From NCBI GenBank assembly GCA_037783545.1, contig JBBELK010000305.1, positions 186,001 to 250,000 of the forward strand: a stretch of DNA of 64,000 bases, written 5' to 3'. The position numbers were made by a program, and so were the translations under genes. Below the pieces are notes generated by a model. That model saw only the letters and a list, made by a program, of their open reading frames with translations, was not told where the DNA came from and did not search any database. This document shows, in pieces, positions 18,349 to 29,280 of the stretch. The number at the start of each line of letters is the position of its first letter. Within the stretch, counting starts at the first letter, position 1. The stretch comes from Henricia sp. BOLD:AAB3569 (lineage: Eukaryota; Echinodermata; Asteroidea; Spinulosida; Echinasteridae).

Positions 18349-21300
18349 CTACTGGTAACGCAGTGGCATTCTACATTGCCTTGCTGGGTACCGCCTGTGT
18401 GGTGGTACCTCGGGGTCACTACTTTGTTGCTCTGGTGGCGCTGCCTCGCGGGGTGGCTGCTCTTTCAGGACATTCTCTCCAGTGAAAGGGGCACGCACCT
18501 CTTCATCTGAAAGCTGTTTGGTTGCTGGCAGCTGAACCAGGTGTTCTTCGTCATGCGGTCTTGTGCTATCTTCCAGCATATCGGTAGGAATTGGGTCACA
18601 TATTAGCTCGTCCTGTGCAGGGTTTCTGCTAAATGTCTTCCTTTCAGTGGGATTCAAATTTTTAAGCGGCTCGCCTCGATAGGGCTTTAAGCGGTCATAA
18701 TGAACCACCTTCATTTTGCCCCTTGGCTTCTTCTGTATTCTGTAGGTCACGTCCGAGAGTTGTTTGACTACCAAGTACGGCCCTTCCCATCTAGATTGAA
18801 GTTTGGGTGCTAGGCCCTTGGTTCTAGCAGGGTTAAATAACCAAACGAATTGTCCTTCACTTATTCTGTCGTGGACAACCCAACGGTCATAGGTCCTCTT
18901 TTGTCGTCTAGCGCTGCCTTTAAAACAATACCTCGCTCGTTCATGAGCCATCCTGATGTTTTCTCTTAGTCTGAGTGCATGGTCACTCTGCACTGTTTCC
19001 TTGCTGGGGTCCATCCTCGATGCCATCCCAGTGGTTAAGTTGATGGGAAGGTGCACTTCCCTCCCCAGCATGAGCATGTTTGGGGTTTCACCCGTCGACT
19101 ATTGGATTGTCCCTCTGTAGGCAAAGGTTGCGAAAGGCAACTTTGTGTCCCAATCCCGTTGCCGCTGATGGGGGTCGATCATCGTGGAGATCATGGTAAG
19201 CAAAGTCCTATTGAAACGCTCGATTAAGCCGTCTGACTTGGGGTTATATGAGGTAGTGCGAGTCTTTTCTATCCCGAGTAGGCTATACACATCTCCGAAA
19301 ATACTTGCGACTCAAAGTTCCTTCCTTGGTCTGAATGTAGTTCAGTGGGTATGCCAAACTTACACAGGAACTCATTTACCAGTACTTCAGCCACTGTAAT
19401 CGCCTTCTCATCTGGCACCGGCTAGGCTTCTACCCATTTACTAAAATAGTCGCCCACGACAAGGATATACGTGTTACCTCTATCGGTCCTGGGTAGGGGC
19501 CCGACCATATCCACGGCGATGCGATCCAAGGGGGCACCAACAAGATGCTGTTGTAGCGGTGCTCTGGGCTTCTTGGCAGGCGACTTTTTCCTTGCACAGA
19601 CGTCACACTGCCGAACTGTCGCCCTTACATCTGCCGACATTCCAGGCCAGTAAAACCGTTGGCGAACTTGTCCAAGGGTCTTTCTTTGGCCTAGGTGTCC
19701 ACTTGTTCTTCCGCAGTGTAATTCCCTTATCATATGCTGACGTAGTGTAACTGGAACTATGATTTTCCACTTAATCTGTCGTCCATCGTCGGACTCCCAG
19801 CACCTATGTAGGAATCTATCCTTCACTTCCAGCTGCTGCCAGATCAACCAGTAGGCCTTTGCGGCTAGCGAACATGGAAAAAGCAAACCATGGTCTGGCC
19901 TCGCTGCCGACTTTTCCTTCTCCTGCAGGACCCATCCTAAAGAGGTATCCTGAAGCTGGGCTTCTCTCCATTGCTCATTTGTTATAGTAGGCGCTGTGGT
20001 AATTACTCGGAATCCATGTGCATTTGTTTCGACAATCTGTGGGGTCGTACTCGTCTCTATATCCTCGCCAGGCATTCCATCCGCCCGCCAAAATTGTTTA
20101 CAAGGCCTCCTTGATAGACCATCTGCGTTTCCATGTGAACGTCCTGCCCTGTGAACTATGTTGATGTCATGTTCTCCTATGACTTGCAGCAATCGAGCCA
20201 CCTGTCCTTGGGGTTCACGGAAGTTTAGAAGCCATCTTAACGCACCATGGTCGGTCCCGACAGTGATCTTTCTTCCGTAGATGTATTGTCTTAAGCGCTT
20301 TAAGAATGGCACCACAGCAAGCAGTTTTCGCCTAGTTACGCAATAATTGCGTTCCGCTTTGCTCAATGCCCGACTGCGAAAACACGTCCTGGTAGTCATA
20401 AAGCAATTTTGCTATCCGCGGGTGATAGCACGGCGGCACATCTTCCTTGCTCCTAGCATACAAATCGGGTAGATGTGGGGGAAGTTCAGTAGTGGTTGTA
20501 GCCTTCGGCGGTGTTGCGTCTGGTTCCTCTATGTCGTCATCCCCTACTGAGGTAAGTAATCCAGCCAATGTACCCTGTTTGACAAAACAAAGCCTCCTAC
20601 CAGGATTAAAAACTCTGATAGGCACTCTGCCATCTCCCACTGTTACCAGCAGGCGCGCCACAATTACACCCTCGTGCACCATCTCGCTTCACTCTGCTGG
20701 CTCTATAATGCCCACTCCTGCATTCTTAATCTCTCCGACCAAATGTCCTTGAACAATGGCCTCATGACCTGGCGGTATTTCTGTAGTACTATAGAGACAA
20801 TCACCCTGGCGCAGAACCTGCCTCCTTGGGTGTCGGCGCACTTTATTTTGTCGTCCCCGATCCTCAGCTCCAGAGCCTGAAAATCCAAATTCCTGTGTGT
20901 CTGTAAAAGGAAATCGATGCCAAGGATCCCTTCCAGTTGTCCAATATCGCCAAATACAGCATTGACCATATAGGTGACCCTGCCAACTCGCACCTCTATG
21001 CGGGCACTGCCCAGAGTCTCCAACAGTCCACCACTTGCTGTCCTCACACCCGCGCCTTCCTTCACGAGTATAGGTATCTTGCTTGGCGGTATCTCATAAA
21101 AAAGAGTAGAAGAAAGCACTGTGTCGGTTGCCCCAGTATCAACCAGCAACTGCACATGTCTTCCCTTGACTTCTGCCGGAACAAACAATCCATTTTGTGG
21201 ACCAGTTATCTTCAAGCCTGTAGGTATATCTCTCGCTTCCGGAAAATCACTTGATACACTTGTGGTGTTGTTATCTAGCGACCCTGTTGCGCCTCCAGCC

Positions 21301-21392
21301 GCCCCCCGGGTCCCTGGGGTGACTGTTCCTAGTTTCCTGAAGATCGGTCCTTTTGCGTAGTGCCCTTTCTGTTTACATCTGTAGCAGATCAC
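18349..21392 (-). CDS. Gypsy pol region: CCHC knuckle, protease, RNase H, integrase (fossil, broken)
   Basis: Recognisable parts on the minus strand: a zinc knuckle CYRCKQKGHYAKG near 21.38 kb; a retropepsin LLVDTGATDTVLSS near 21.13 kb, followed by an ILGIDFL motif; RNase H VGTDHGALRWLLNF near 20.23 kb; the integrase HHCC zinc domain (HCGRTSGHLGQRKT, CDVCARKK) near 19.7 kb and catalytic-core segments PLDRIAVDMVGPLP and GDYFSKWVEA near 19.45-19.55 kb; a later core segment with SDGLIERFNRTL near 19.2 kb; and a GPYLVVKQL C-terminal module near 18.75 kb. The family is Ty3/gypsy. The region is interrupted and should be treated as a fossil. Confidence 0.9.
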
Positions 21393-21851
21393 ATCTTCCG
21401 GTGAGTCTCCTCCCCTGGGTCTCTTCTAGATCGGACGTCAGCATTTTTGACGTTGGCCGTGTGACTAAGTCTTCAACACCCACCCGTGGAATAGCATTGT
21501 CTTGTCGGCACGCAACGGGGCTATCCGCCTCTATAGGCGTTGAGTCGAATATTAGTTTTGTTGACTTTCTCTGTCGAGGCCTGGGTACTGGCGCTGTTCC
21601 TCCAAGGTTTAACGTCAACCTCACTTTCGATGTCGATGTTCTGTCACCCTGTACAGGGTCGAACAACAATCCACCATAGCCTGAATCCGTCGGCGGAGCC
21701 TAAGTAGGTGAAGCTCTGCTTCCAGTAACTCTATCCGCATGTCCAAACCCTCTAAGGGCACTTCAGTCAGCACGTCACTTTCACTCCGACGGCTCCCAAC
21801 TGTAGGTGTCACTAGCTCACCATCAAAGTCAATTAGCGTATCTGTCTCCAT
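21350..21851 (-). CDS. Gag-like region (gypsy fossil)
   Basis: Begins with METDTLIDFDGELVTPTVGS just inside the 5' LTR and primer site, then a leucine-rich helical stretch (ELLEAELHLLRLRRRI). It leads through a basic region to the CCHC knuckle. It is short for a gypsy gag. It belongs to the broken element. Confidence 0.6.
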
Positions 21852-21916
21852 TTCCCCTATCTAGGTAATGTGACGCCTTATTACGTGGATTAGTTAAGGG
21901 TCTGCCTTGATGCCAA

Positions 21917-21934
21917 TCCCACTTCTGACACCAT
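21917..21934 (-). promoter_or_regulatory. Gypsy primer-binding site, tRNA-Leu type
   Basis: Read on the minus strand directly after the 5' LTR: TGGTGTCAGAAGTGGGAT. It is complementary to the 3' end of a eukaryotic tRNA-Leu (CAA) acceptor and T-arm (ATCCCACTTCTGACA plus CCA), as I recall that tRNA from vertebrates. Confidence 0.75.
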
Positions 21935-21935
21935 T

Positions 21936-22608
21936 TGTGGCGGGCTCTGACGACGAAACCTCAGGCTTGCCCTTGGTCGACCATACGAGCGGCTATACAG
22001 GCGACTAGGGGGACAGGTCTGTTTGGAGGCAGTCTACCACCAGGCACCAAAGCAGCGACCTCTCCATCAGACGAACTATCTAGGCGGCCTCAGCTATACC
22101 AGTAGGGGGAAACTTACACCAGTGTGAACGGACGGTCTGGGGGCGTAATCGACTCAGGAGCAATCACTAACAAACACAGTCATAAGATTAACTCTAATGT
22201 TTAATAATGAACAAAGCTTTCTCCTACTTAGGGGAATCTCAGATAGACTCAAATAACCGCTCAATATGAATCAACCCAGATAATGGTGACGTGCCAAACA
22301 AGATTCCTGGAGGGTGCTCACCCTCTATGGTACACGGCCGCCTCTGATTCGCTAGACCCAGCTCCGAATAACCACACAGCACTGCCGCACACACCCGATG
22401 CGATGTTGACCGTACAGCGACCAGAACGGAAGAGAGCGAGTCACTTCTGCGTGGCCCAATATATACCCGCGTGCCAGACAGGGGCGCATATACGCTCGCG
22501 CATACTACAGCATCGCACGAAGTCAGGGTACAAGGCTATACTGCGATATCAAGGAGTACAATCGAAAGAGGGCGCCAAATATAGACTGCGATACTTCATT
22601 CCGCTACA
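21936..22608 (-). repeat. 5' LTR of the gypsy element
   Basis: A 673 bp LTR, the right copy. It starts TGTGGCGGGCTCTGACGACG and ends TCCGCTACA on the plus strand. ATAC follows at 22609-22612, matching the base run left of the other LTR. Confidence 0.93.
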
Positions 22609-23724
22609 ATACTTTACAAACTGACAAAAAGAGGCGTCTTGATGGTATGGCATGCCACAACAAGGCCAGGCTTCACTACTGCCACTGACATTTTAAAAAT
22701 AGATTAATAGAAAATGTACAAATGTACAAATGTACATGTATGTCAAACAGTGTTTTTAGCCCTTAATATCCCCCAGTTATTAAAACCGTCAGAAAAAAAC
22801 ACCAACCATAAAAACAAATTAAAAACCAAACGAAAACACTGATTGGAATAAATGCTCTGACAAAAAGAAACAATCTGAAAGTATTTCAGTAGGCCTATAT
22901 GCCAATTAATGTAGTGATAACCGGAAGACAAAGAACTGATCATGCCGACCCGCTCTCTTTATCGTTTATTTTGTGACAGAAAACAGTCATCGATGCGCCC
23001 GTGACGGTGCTTGTGCGCCGCTTGGCTTTCATTCGGCTGTGTGACGTATGCAAAGCCGAATGCCCAAATGTTTTTTAATCAAAATGGCGTCAGAACGTGA
23101 GACGTGAGAGTTGTTTTCTCCAACTGTTTACATTCACACCGTCTCAAGCAGTGATTGTAAGTCCCTGAAGAAGGCTAGAATGATCTCTGGGAAGTCTAGA
23201 ATGCAGGTGCATTTTCGGCCAGGTTGGAAGTCCGTTTGGTTTTTTTTTGGGGCAGTTTTTGGAACGCATCATTCAGCAAAAGCCGGCAAAAAGTGCGGGA
23301 AATTTAAAGTTCTGCATACGCGTATATGTATTGCCCGAGTCGTTAGCACCCCCCAAAAAAACAATCGTCAAAAACGGGGCCAACGACTCAGTTACTGGGT
23401 CTACTAAATAATATATTACTATTACTATTAGTATTAATAATACAGTATAGGCCTACATGAACTTTTAATACTGATAGTTATTTTAATATTTATGTTAATA
23501 AACCTTATCGACGTTCTCAAGGCATCATGGGATTGGATGACAGTTGAAGCAGGGAATTTTCACACAAACATATGGGGCTCTGGTAGGGACTTGGAAAAAA
23601 ATTTCTCTTTTGAGTTAAAACCACTTTCTCACAACAGACAAGTTGCAGATTCCAAAAATACTGTTGCAAAAATTCATCAAGCGGTTGCTGTTTTATGCTT
23701 GTTAAATTGCATATATTTACGTGT
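22609..23724. other. No gene recognised; CpG-richer patch 22950-23110
   Basis: AT-rich, apart from a CpG-richer patch with GATGCGCCCGTGACGG and AAAATGGCGTCAGAACGTGA. That patch could be promoter-like, but no exon could be joined to either host gene. A small inverted repeat GAGTCGTTAGCACCCC / GGGGCCAACGACTC lies at 23337-23390. Confidence 0.35.
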
Positions 23725-23905
23725 ACGTGGAATCGTCAATGAAAATGAATAGACAGCAACTACAAAAATTGTGATGTGATGCAAAGCGCCCCCATTGGCA
23801 CAAAGCATGTTATTTTTTCTTGGCTAGTCTTAAATTCAAGGGTTATATATATTTATCTTGTCCTTCAAGAGTAGACTGCAAATAGGGCGCCCTCAACTAA
23901 CATTA
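23725..23905 (+). repeat. Solo block B of the compound foldback family
   Basis: Matches 32649-32825 closely: AATCGTCAATGAAAATGAAT, CAAAGCGCCC, TTCTTGGCTAGTCT and GTCCTTCAAGAGTAGACTG occur in the same order. It is a detached internal segment of the repeat family clustered at 31.5-33.6 kb. Confidence 0.75.
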
Positions 23906-24590
23906 AAATTGCGATTCTTACGAACTACAAAACGATGTCCATCTAACTGTGCACGATCACCGTGCACCAAATTATCTCATCTTGGCTTTTTAAATATTTG
24001 CAGATATTTTCATCGAAAAAATAAATGTCAGGAATACCTGTTGGTCTATAGAATATTGATCGTTGGTTTTTACGGTTTTGACCACTCACACATTTTACAA
24101 AATTGTGCCTGAAATATTACTTATAGGAGGTACATGTATTCTTAAACATTAAAGCAGGATTTCCGGACGAGAGATACCAATAATACTATTATTGTAAGGG
24201 CGGGAGGACCGCCATCAGTCTTCCATACAAGATGTACCCGGTGTCCCGCAAAGCCGGACCGTTGCAGTTTAAGGACACGAGGCCCCGCCGCGCCGGTTCA
24301 CTCACCCGCAGGTCCGCATGCCTCCGGGTGATGAGGGGTGACACTGTGCCTTTCTATTAATTGCCAGCGTCAGCAGTCCTCTCTGATTATAACCCTTGCG
24401 CAATAATGTAGACAATTTCAAAAATAGCCCACTGCAAAATGTGACTGCGCCGATTGCATGCATGCTTAGAAAACTCGTTACAAACAGCTTTATCTCCTTG
24501 AGAATTCGTGATAAAATCCCGTGTGTAAGTTCCGGAAAGGAAAACAATTTTCATGCTTAGGGCCTACATGTACATGTATGATTGATTCAC
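23906..24590. other. No gene recognised; CpG-rich patch 24190-24330
   Basis: 24190-24330 is GC- and CpG-rich compared with its surroundings (GGCCCCGCCGCGCCGG). It may be a promoter or an old transposon. No exon with matching phase for TDG or TMEM43 was found. Confidence 0.35.
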
Positions 24591-24592
24591 AC

Positions 24593-24776
24593 AAACCTTT
24601 TCGCATGTAAATGCGACGCGCGTCGCTTTTAAGAAAAAGCGGCGTGGGGGAATGAAAAGATGCACAAAAAATCACAAAACCATGCACCAATCCCACAGTC
24701 GCTTATGTGATTTTCAGTGCATTGGTCGCTTTTTCTCAAAGCGGAGCGCGTCACATTTACGCGCGAAAAGGTTCAA
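24593..24776. mobile_element. Imperfect hairpin MITE
   Basis: The left arm CCTTTTCGCATGTAAATGCG and following GCGTCGCTTTTAAGAAAAAGC mirror the right arm GCTTTTTCTCAAAGCGGAGC and CACATTTACGCGCGAAAAGG. About 185 bp, non-coding. Confidence 0.6.
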
Positions 24777-24903
24777 ACGGCGTTCACATTATCGCAGAAT
24801 GGTCTTGCACACGCCTAGCGCCTGTGCCATTGGTTTCTACTTTCTACAGCAGCTGATTTTCTGCTTGTGCGCAGCTTGTCGCGCATACCCAACACGATAT
24901 GTA

Positions 24904-25066
24904 ACAAAGGGCGTGTTTGTTTCGGACGGATCCAGATTCAGATCTGCGCAGATCCAATTCACGTGACTTTAATTCGTAGTATAGAGAGCAGTTTCGTTTG
25001 TTTCTGCGCGGTAAAATAACCCGGGATCTGCATTCGGACCTGTCGTGAAACAAACACGCCCTTAAA
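24904..25066. mobile_element. MITE with AAAGGGCGTGTTTGTTTC ends
   Basis: The inverted ends AAAGGGCGTGTTTGTTTC and GAAACAAACACGCCCTTA enclose GATCTGCGCAGATCC-type internal palindromes. About 160 bp, a single copy here. Confidence 0.7.
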
Positions 25067-25810
25067 GTAACTCTCTCCTAACGCCCCGATATAGGCCTAC
25101 TTGTACCTCAACAGACTATTCCCTTTTTTTAACGAACAAATCAGCTGACCTTTTGAACTCGCAGCCAATGAGGTACATGTACATGTATTAGAGGAGCTCC
25201 AAAGTTACGGGACATGAAATTTCTATTTTAAATAATTAAAAAACGGATGATTCGCGGCTCGTGCAATGTGGTAAGCGGACGCAGCTAGCGTACCGGTACA
25301 AGCGTGTTTTTTTTCTCGCGATAGTGTAAATGCTGAATTAAGGTAGATTCACACTGGGCCTTTTTGCGCGTCAAGTTGAGAAAAGGCGGTGTGGATCAGT
25401 AAATATGGAGTGAAATGACGCCCTGACAAACAGATGATCCACATGGGCGGAAAGTGTTTTTATTATTGTGATTTTCAGTGCGACACTCCCTATGTGTTAT
25501 TTCAGCGTAATCTTATAATGGTTAAAAATGTTTGTGCTCGTGCAGCAGTTTGTCTGTAACTCAGATGATGTACAAAATGTAGACCCAGGTTTTAATTGTT
25601 TGTTTCTATTTTTGTTGTCCTACATGTATGCTATAATTATCAAGTTACACGAGTATGCAGCCCCATTGAAACTCCATCAGGTGAACTGTTAAAGAATTAG
25701 GCCCGCTTGGTACTTCACGCGAACGCAAACCTATAAACACAAATCTTACGTAAATCTGATTTAAACCCTTTCGCGGCGTACATCCAGGCAAATTAAAACT
25801 AGTTATTAAT
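25067..25810. other. No gene recognised
   Basis: Mixed AT-rich sequence with a few TACATGTA words. No coding or repeat boundary was recognised. Confidence 0.4.
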
Positions 25811-26542
25811 CAGCGTTCGAATTAGCACTGGTCCGTTGGCCAAATGACAGTTGAAATCAGCTCGGGCCAGCTTGAAAACCTGCCTAAATGGTCCGGCTGT
25901 CCAGTTGCAATAAAACAGACCCATGTCCTACTATAGTTTCTTTCAATACGGTCCTTAGCCGGCCTGGTTCCAATTTATTCCCCTGGAGCAAACAGTTTTA
26001 TGTATGTCTCTGGGGCTGGAGACTTGGTGACTAGTTTTTATTTCAAGTCACAGGTCAAAAACCAAAAACTGACTTGACCCCAAGCCAACAAGTTAGATAC
26101 CAACTCTGCCCTGGTAGTACTATGGGCTAATTTTGTATAACTGTCCCCAAGAGTACACTCAGTCTTAAGAACTGCATAATATGCAGTTCCCTGTTGGGAA
26201 GGGATTAATGTGCACAAAAACATGCATCCTTGAAAATTTATAACAAAAGAGCCTTTCAAGACTCCAGAATTACATGTAACTCTAAAATTCACCAGAAAGC
26301 TCTAAAATGTACCACGCATTTTCAAACTTTTAATGGGAACATTATGACTACCAACTTTTCTTAATTTATTTATTCAAATGTGGTTATTGCAAACTTTAAA
26401 GGTCGACTGTGTGTAAAAAGAACAACCATAAATTTTAACGGTAACCGGGCGGGCCACTTGAAATGCCGACGGGCCAGGGAAGATTTAAGCCAACTGGGCC
26501 TGTTGGCCAGTTGGGAAAAAAGTTAAGGGCAAACGAAGGCTG
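25811..26542 (-). mobile_element. Non-autonomous element F, copy 2 (inverted)
   Basis: Begins CAGCGTTCGAATTAGCACTG and runs as the reverse complement of 9173-9947 along its length, ending AGTTAAGGGCAAACG. The right end carries a few extra bases, and no clear target duplication remains, so this copy looks older or end-damaged. Confidence 0.75.
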
Positions 26543-26691
26543 CGTTCAAAACCCGCGAACAATGCAAACGTAGGAGATTTAACTCAATAAATTAATAGTG
26601 CTAAATAGAGAATACAAATATTCATATCCATTTCAATGCTCTTAAGCCACCTTCGGTATAAAATAATACGTTTGTTCGGCACACTATAAAT

Positions 26692-27671
26692 GGGCTATTT
26701 CACAATAAGTGTACACTTTCAGTCTCACTGGCAAATGGGGGTCAAATTCCAAACTTGTCCAACTCACAAAAACTCTGTTGATCTAAAAACTTCAGGATGT
26801 ATACTAATAATTCCTAAAATATCAGAGCGTGGCATTATGATTAACATGTTTATTTTTTCCAATTAAATAATGATTCGTAATTGGTTGTCTGGAGAGGACA
26901 TTTTGTTAAACACAGAATATCACAATATAATGGCCAGTCTAAATGTTGAAATGATAATGCCATGCAATGTCCTGTTAGAAGGAATGGTACTGTTAATTTT
27001 ACAAACATAACATAAAATATTTCAATCATGGTTGACATGTTAATTACAATTAACTGCTGTCCTGGAGAGGACAAATTTTTAACGGATTTTCCACAACCCT
27101 GAATATGATCTTGATAATATTTACTCAAATCTCTCCCACGATCAAATTGTCATATTTACTCCATCAAATGTGTCCTGTAGATGATACAAACATACTTGTG
27201 AGTACATATTTCCAAACTATTCCATTGTCATGAATACCTTGTCCTGGAGAGGACATTACCATATTTTATTTAACGGGAAATCCACTTTATTTTGAAATGT
27301 TCATAAAATTAACATTTTTCGACCGAATTACACCAACCCAAGTTTCACAATATTGTTGAACACTATACCGGGTATATCCATGATTGATCACCAAATTCAC
27401 CACAATAATGCATCATCAACAAATGATTCCACTTAAAACTAATGTAAAACTTGAAATGAGACTCCAAAATGGTGTTAAAAGTGCATGTACATGTGTAAAT
27501 GGATAAATTCAAAACGAATAACTCGTAGAATTATGTAAAAATAGTTCTGTAGCTTGTCCTTCATATTACCCATCATATAAAATCACTCATAACATGTATT
27601 TGCACTGATAAAGTTATCCAGGATGGGTTATACTGTAATTTACTCAAATGACACTTATTGTGAAATAGCCC
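26692..27671. mobile_element. Non-autonomous element J with CCTGGAGAGGAC repeats
   Basis: Perfect 20 bp inverted ends, GGGCTATTTCACAATAAGTG and its complement, with AAAT directly outside both. Inside, the 14 bp near-palindrome GTCCTGGAGAGGAC or a close variant recurs at about 26886, 27058 and 27240, roughly 175 bp apart, with similar TTAATTACAATT-like and TTTTAACGG flanks. The interior is AT-rich and lacks a convincing ORF. Confidence 0.75.
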
Positions 27672-27837
27672 AAATTATAAAGATCTCGTGCAACAGCACA
27701 GCCCGCCCGGCGAATTTTTCTTTCAAACGACATTGCACCTCTTTTTTCCTGATTAGTCGATCACATGCATACTATATTAATGCACATACTTCAAATGTTT
27801 CTAGGTTTTAATTCCTCACCTATTGAAAATTATAGTA

Positions 27838-27908
27838 TAACCAGAGTGGGATTGAACTGGGGTCGTTCGCTTGATAGTCCTACGCTTTACCACTAGACCA
27901 CAAAACGA
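27838..27908 (-). repeat. tRNA-like sequence (SINE head or tRNA pseudogene)
   Basis: The minus strand has an A-box-like TGGTCTAGTGGTAAAGC and a B-box-like AGTTCAATCCCACTCTGG at tRNA spacing. The cloverleaf pairing I could trace is poor, so it is more likely a SINE head or pseudogene than a working tRNA gene. Confidence 0.5.
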
Positions 27909-28080
27909 CTCGCCAAATCCGTCAATTACGTTCCTACATGTATATTCCTTTAAGCAACTCATTGAGGGCGCTATTACCGGTAAGAGAGTAATGAGCATTA
28001 ATTTACAATGCACCAATCAGAAGGCACAGAATCCTCTGCCTGTGCTATGTCGTTCGAAAATATAAATTTCGCTGCCTGGC

Positions 28081-28472
28081 ACAGCATGAGGGAACTATAG
28101 GCATGGGTTTTGTTACATGTAGGCACATGGTCATGCCCTTATACCGGTAGGTGTCTTGAATCAAGACTAGGTAATTGACGGCGCTCGCCAACTGCTGATT
28201 TTGGTGATATTATGGGGCGGGAAAATCTCACAACTGCACAGGTGGATTTGCGTGATATTTGGCACAAATATAAAGAAAACCAGCCCCAATACATGTAGGC
28301 CTGCACTAAAAAGAAATCAACCTGACAGATTATAAATGACAGAAACAAAAGGCGGCATGATTTACAGTGCAATTTCACGTAGCGGTCGATCAAACTTGCG
28401 AACTTCGGTCACAGATTTGACCTATAATAACTGTCACGACCGCGCGGCCGATGACGTCACGGATTTCCAAGT
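28081..28472 (+). repeat. Solo terminal arm (block C) of the compound foldback family
   Basis: GTGTCTTGAATCAAGACTAG, ACAGGTGGATTTGCGTGATA, AAAGAAAACCAGCCCCAATA and GCAATTTCACGTAGCGGTC occur in the same order as at 32845-33214, and inverted at 32028-32395. It ends with the TGACGTCACGGATTTCCAAG terminus of that element. Confidence 0.75.
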
Positions 28473-28615
28473 CCCTACATGTAGCTCTGGGGACATGACA
28501 ACGTTCATCGATTTCATTCTCATTTCTGTGAAGTGATTAACATGTGATCTTCTCACACGCTTTTGATCAAGGAAAGATGCAATTTTTGACAAATATAATT
28601 TTTATTTTAATTGAG

Positions 28616-29033
28616 GGTATTTTTTTCGTATACATTGAACAAAGATTTTTAATAAGTAAATTACCTCCTGGAATCAACATATAATGTAACTTTAAGATAT
28701 ACTTCCCAAGTTTGCACTTTTGTCGCAAATGTTGCTTTTCTGTAGAAAAATCACGTTTTCTTCTTCAAAAATTGCCTTCAGTTAGTGCACAAGATAACCA
28801 TTCACGCGCGCGCGCAGCGCCCTCTGTTGTCGCGCTTACGCACAGACCACTCGCCACGTAATTTTGTGCATTACTTTATGCAGTAATTTTATCATTTATT
28901 TACAGTATCTCAGAAATGCAACATTTGCGACGGAAGTGTCAGTGGGAAGTATATCTTAGAATTGAATAAGCTATCGATTCCAATATATATAAATTTACGC
29001 AAATCCGTGTTCAATGTATACGAAAAAAATACC
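28616..29033. mobile_element. Non-autonomous element K, copy 1, 8 bp target duplication
   Basis: The inverted ends start GGTATTTTTTTCGTATACAT and extend to about 26 bp. TAATTGAG lies at 28608-28615 and again at 29034-29041. The interior has subterminal repeats TTCCCA(A/C)TTTGCACTT / GCAACATTTGCGAC and a CGCGCGCAGCGCCCTCTGTT block. It is non-coding, and the inverted sister copy is at 30138-30546. An 8 bp duplication with GG ends fits Merlin-like or hAT-like elements, by inference. Confidence 0.85.
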
Positions 29034-29090
29034 TAATTGAGCTTAGACATGTTAGATGAAATAAACCAAGAAAACTACTTTTTGAACGGC

Positions 29091-29199
29091 GCCAGTTTGT
29101 ACCATTATAGAAGGGCTGTCACGATTGGTTGAGCAAGGGTTGAGCTACATGTACCACGTTAGAGCCAATCAGGTGTGTTCTTAAGTACAAACTGGTGCT
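29091..29199. mobile_element. Small hairpin MITE (GCGCCAGTTTGTACC)
   Basis: GCGCCAGTTTGTACCATTAT and CTTAAGTACAAACTGGTGCT form imperfect inverted ends about 110 bp apart, with CACGATTGG/CCAATCAGG inside them. Confidence 0.5.
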
Positions 29200-29280
29200 G
29201 TGCATTATTTTAAATTTTCTCATTTTATTTAATTTTACTACAGTTAGAATAAAAATGATATTTGTCAAATTGCATTGGAG

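Larger units (their letters stand above)
15883..22608 (-). mobile_element. Ty3/gypsy LTR retrotransposon, broken
   Basis: A 6.7 kb element read on the minus strand. Two LTRs of about 675 bp flank it, both bounded by TGTAGCG/CGCTACA-type inverted ends, with ATAC directly outside each outer end (4 bp target duplication). The order of recognisable parts from right to left is 5' LTR, primer-binding site, gag-like region with a CCHC knuckle, aspartic protease, RNase H, integrase with a GPY/F-type end, an extra C2H2 zinc-finger ORF region, and 3' LTR. RNase H lying upstream of integrase fits Ty3/gypsy. The coding region is broken, with several breaks. The LTRs differ by a few percent plus small indels by eye, so the insertion is fairly recent but not new. 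Confidence 0.93.

Noticed and set aside
23084-23107. ATGGCGTCAGAACGTGAGAC with a possible GTGAGA donor as exon 1 of TDG
   Set aside because: The coding phase at this donor does not fit the exon at 36529, and no other exon links it.
27838-27908. Functional tRNA gene
   Set aside because: Promoter boxes are recognisable but acceptor and anticodon stems do not pair well by eye.
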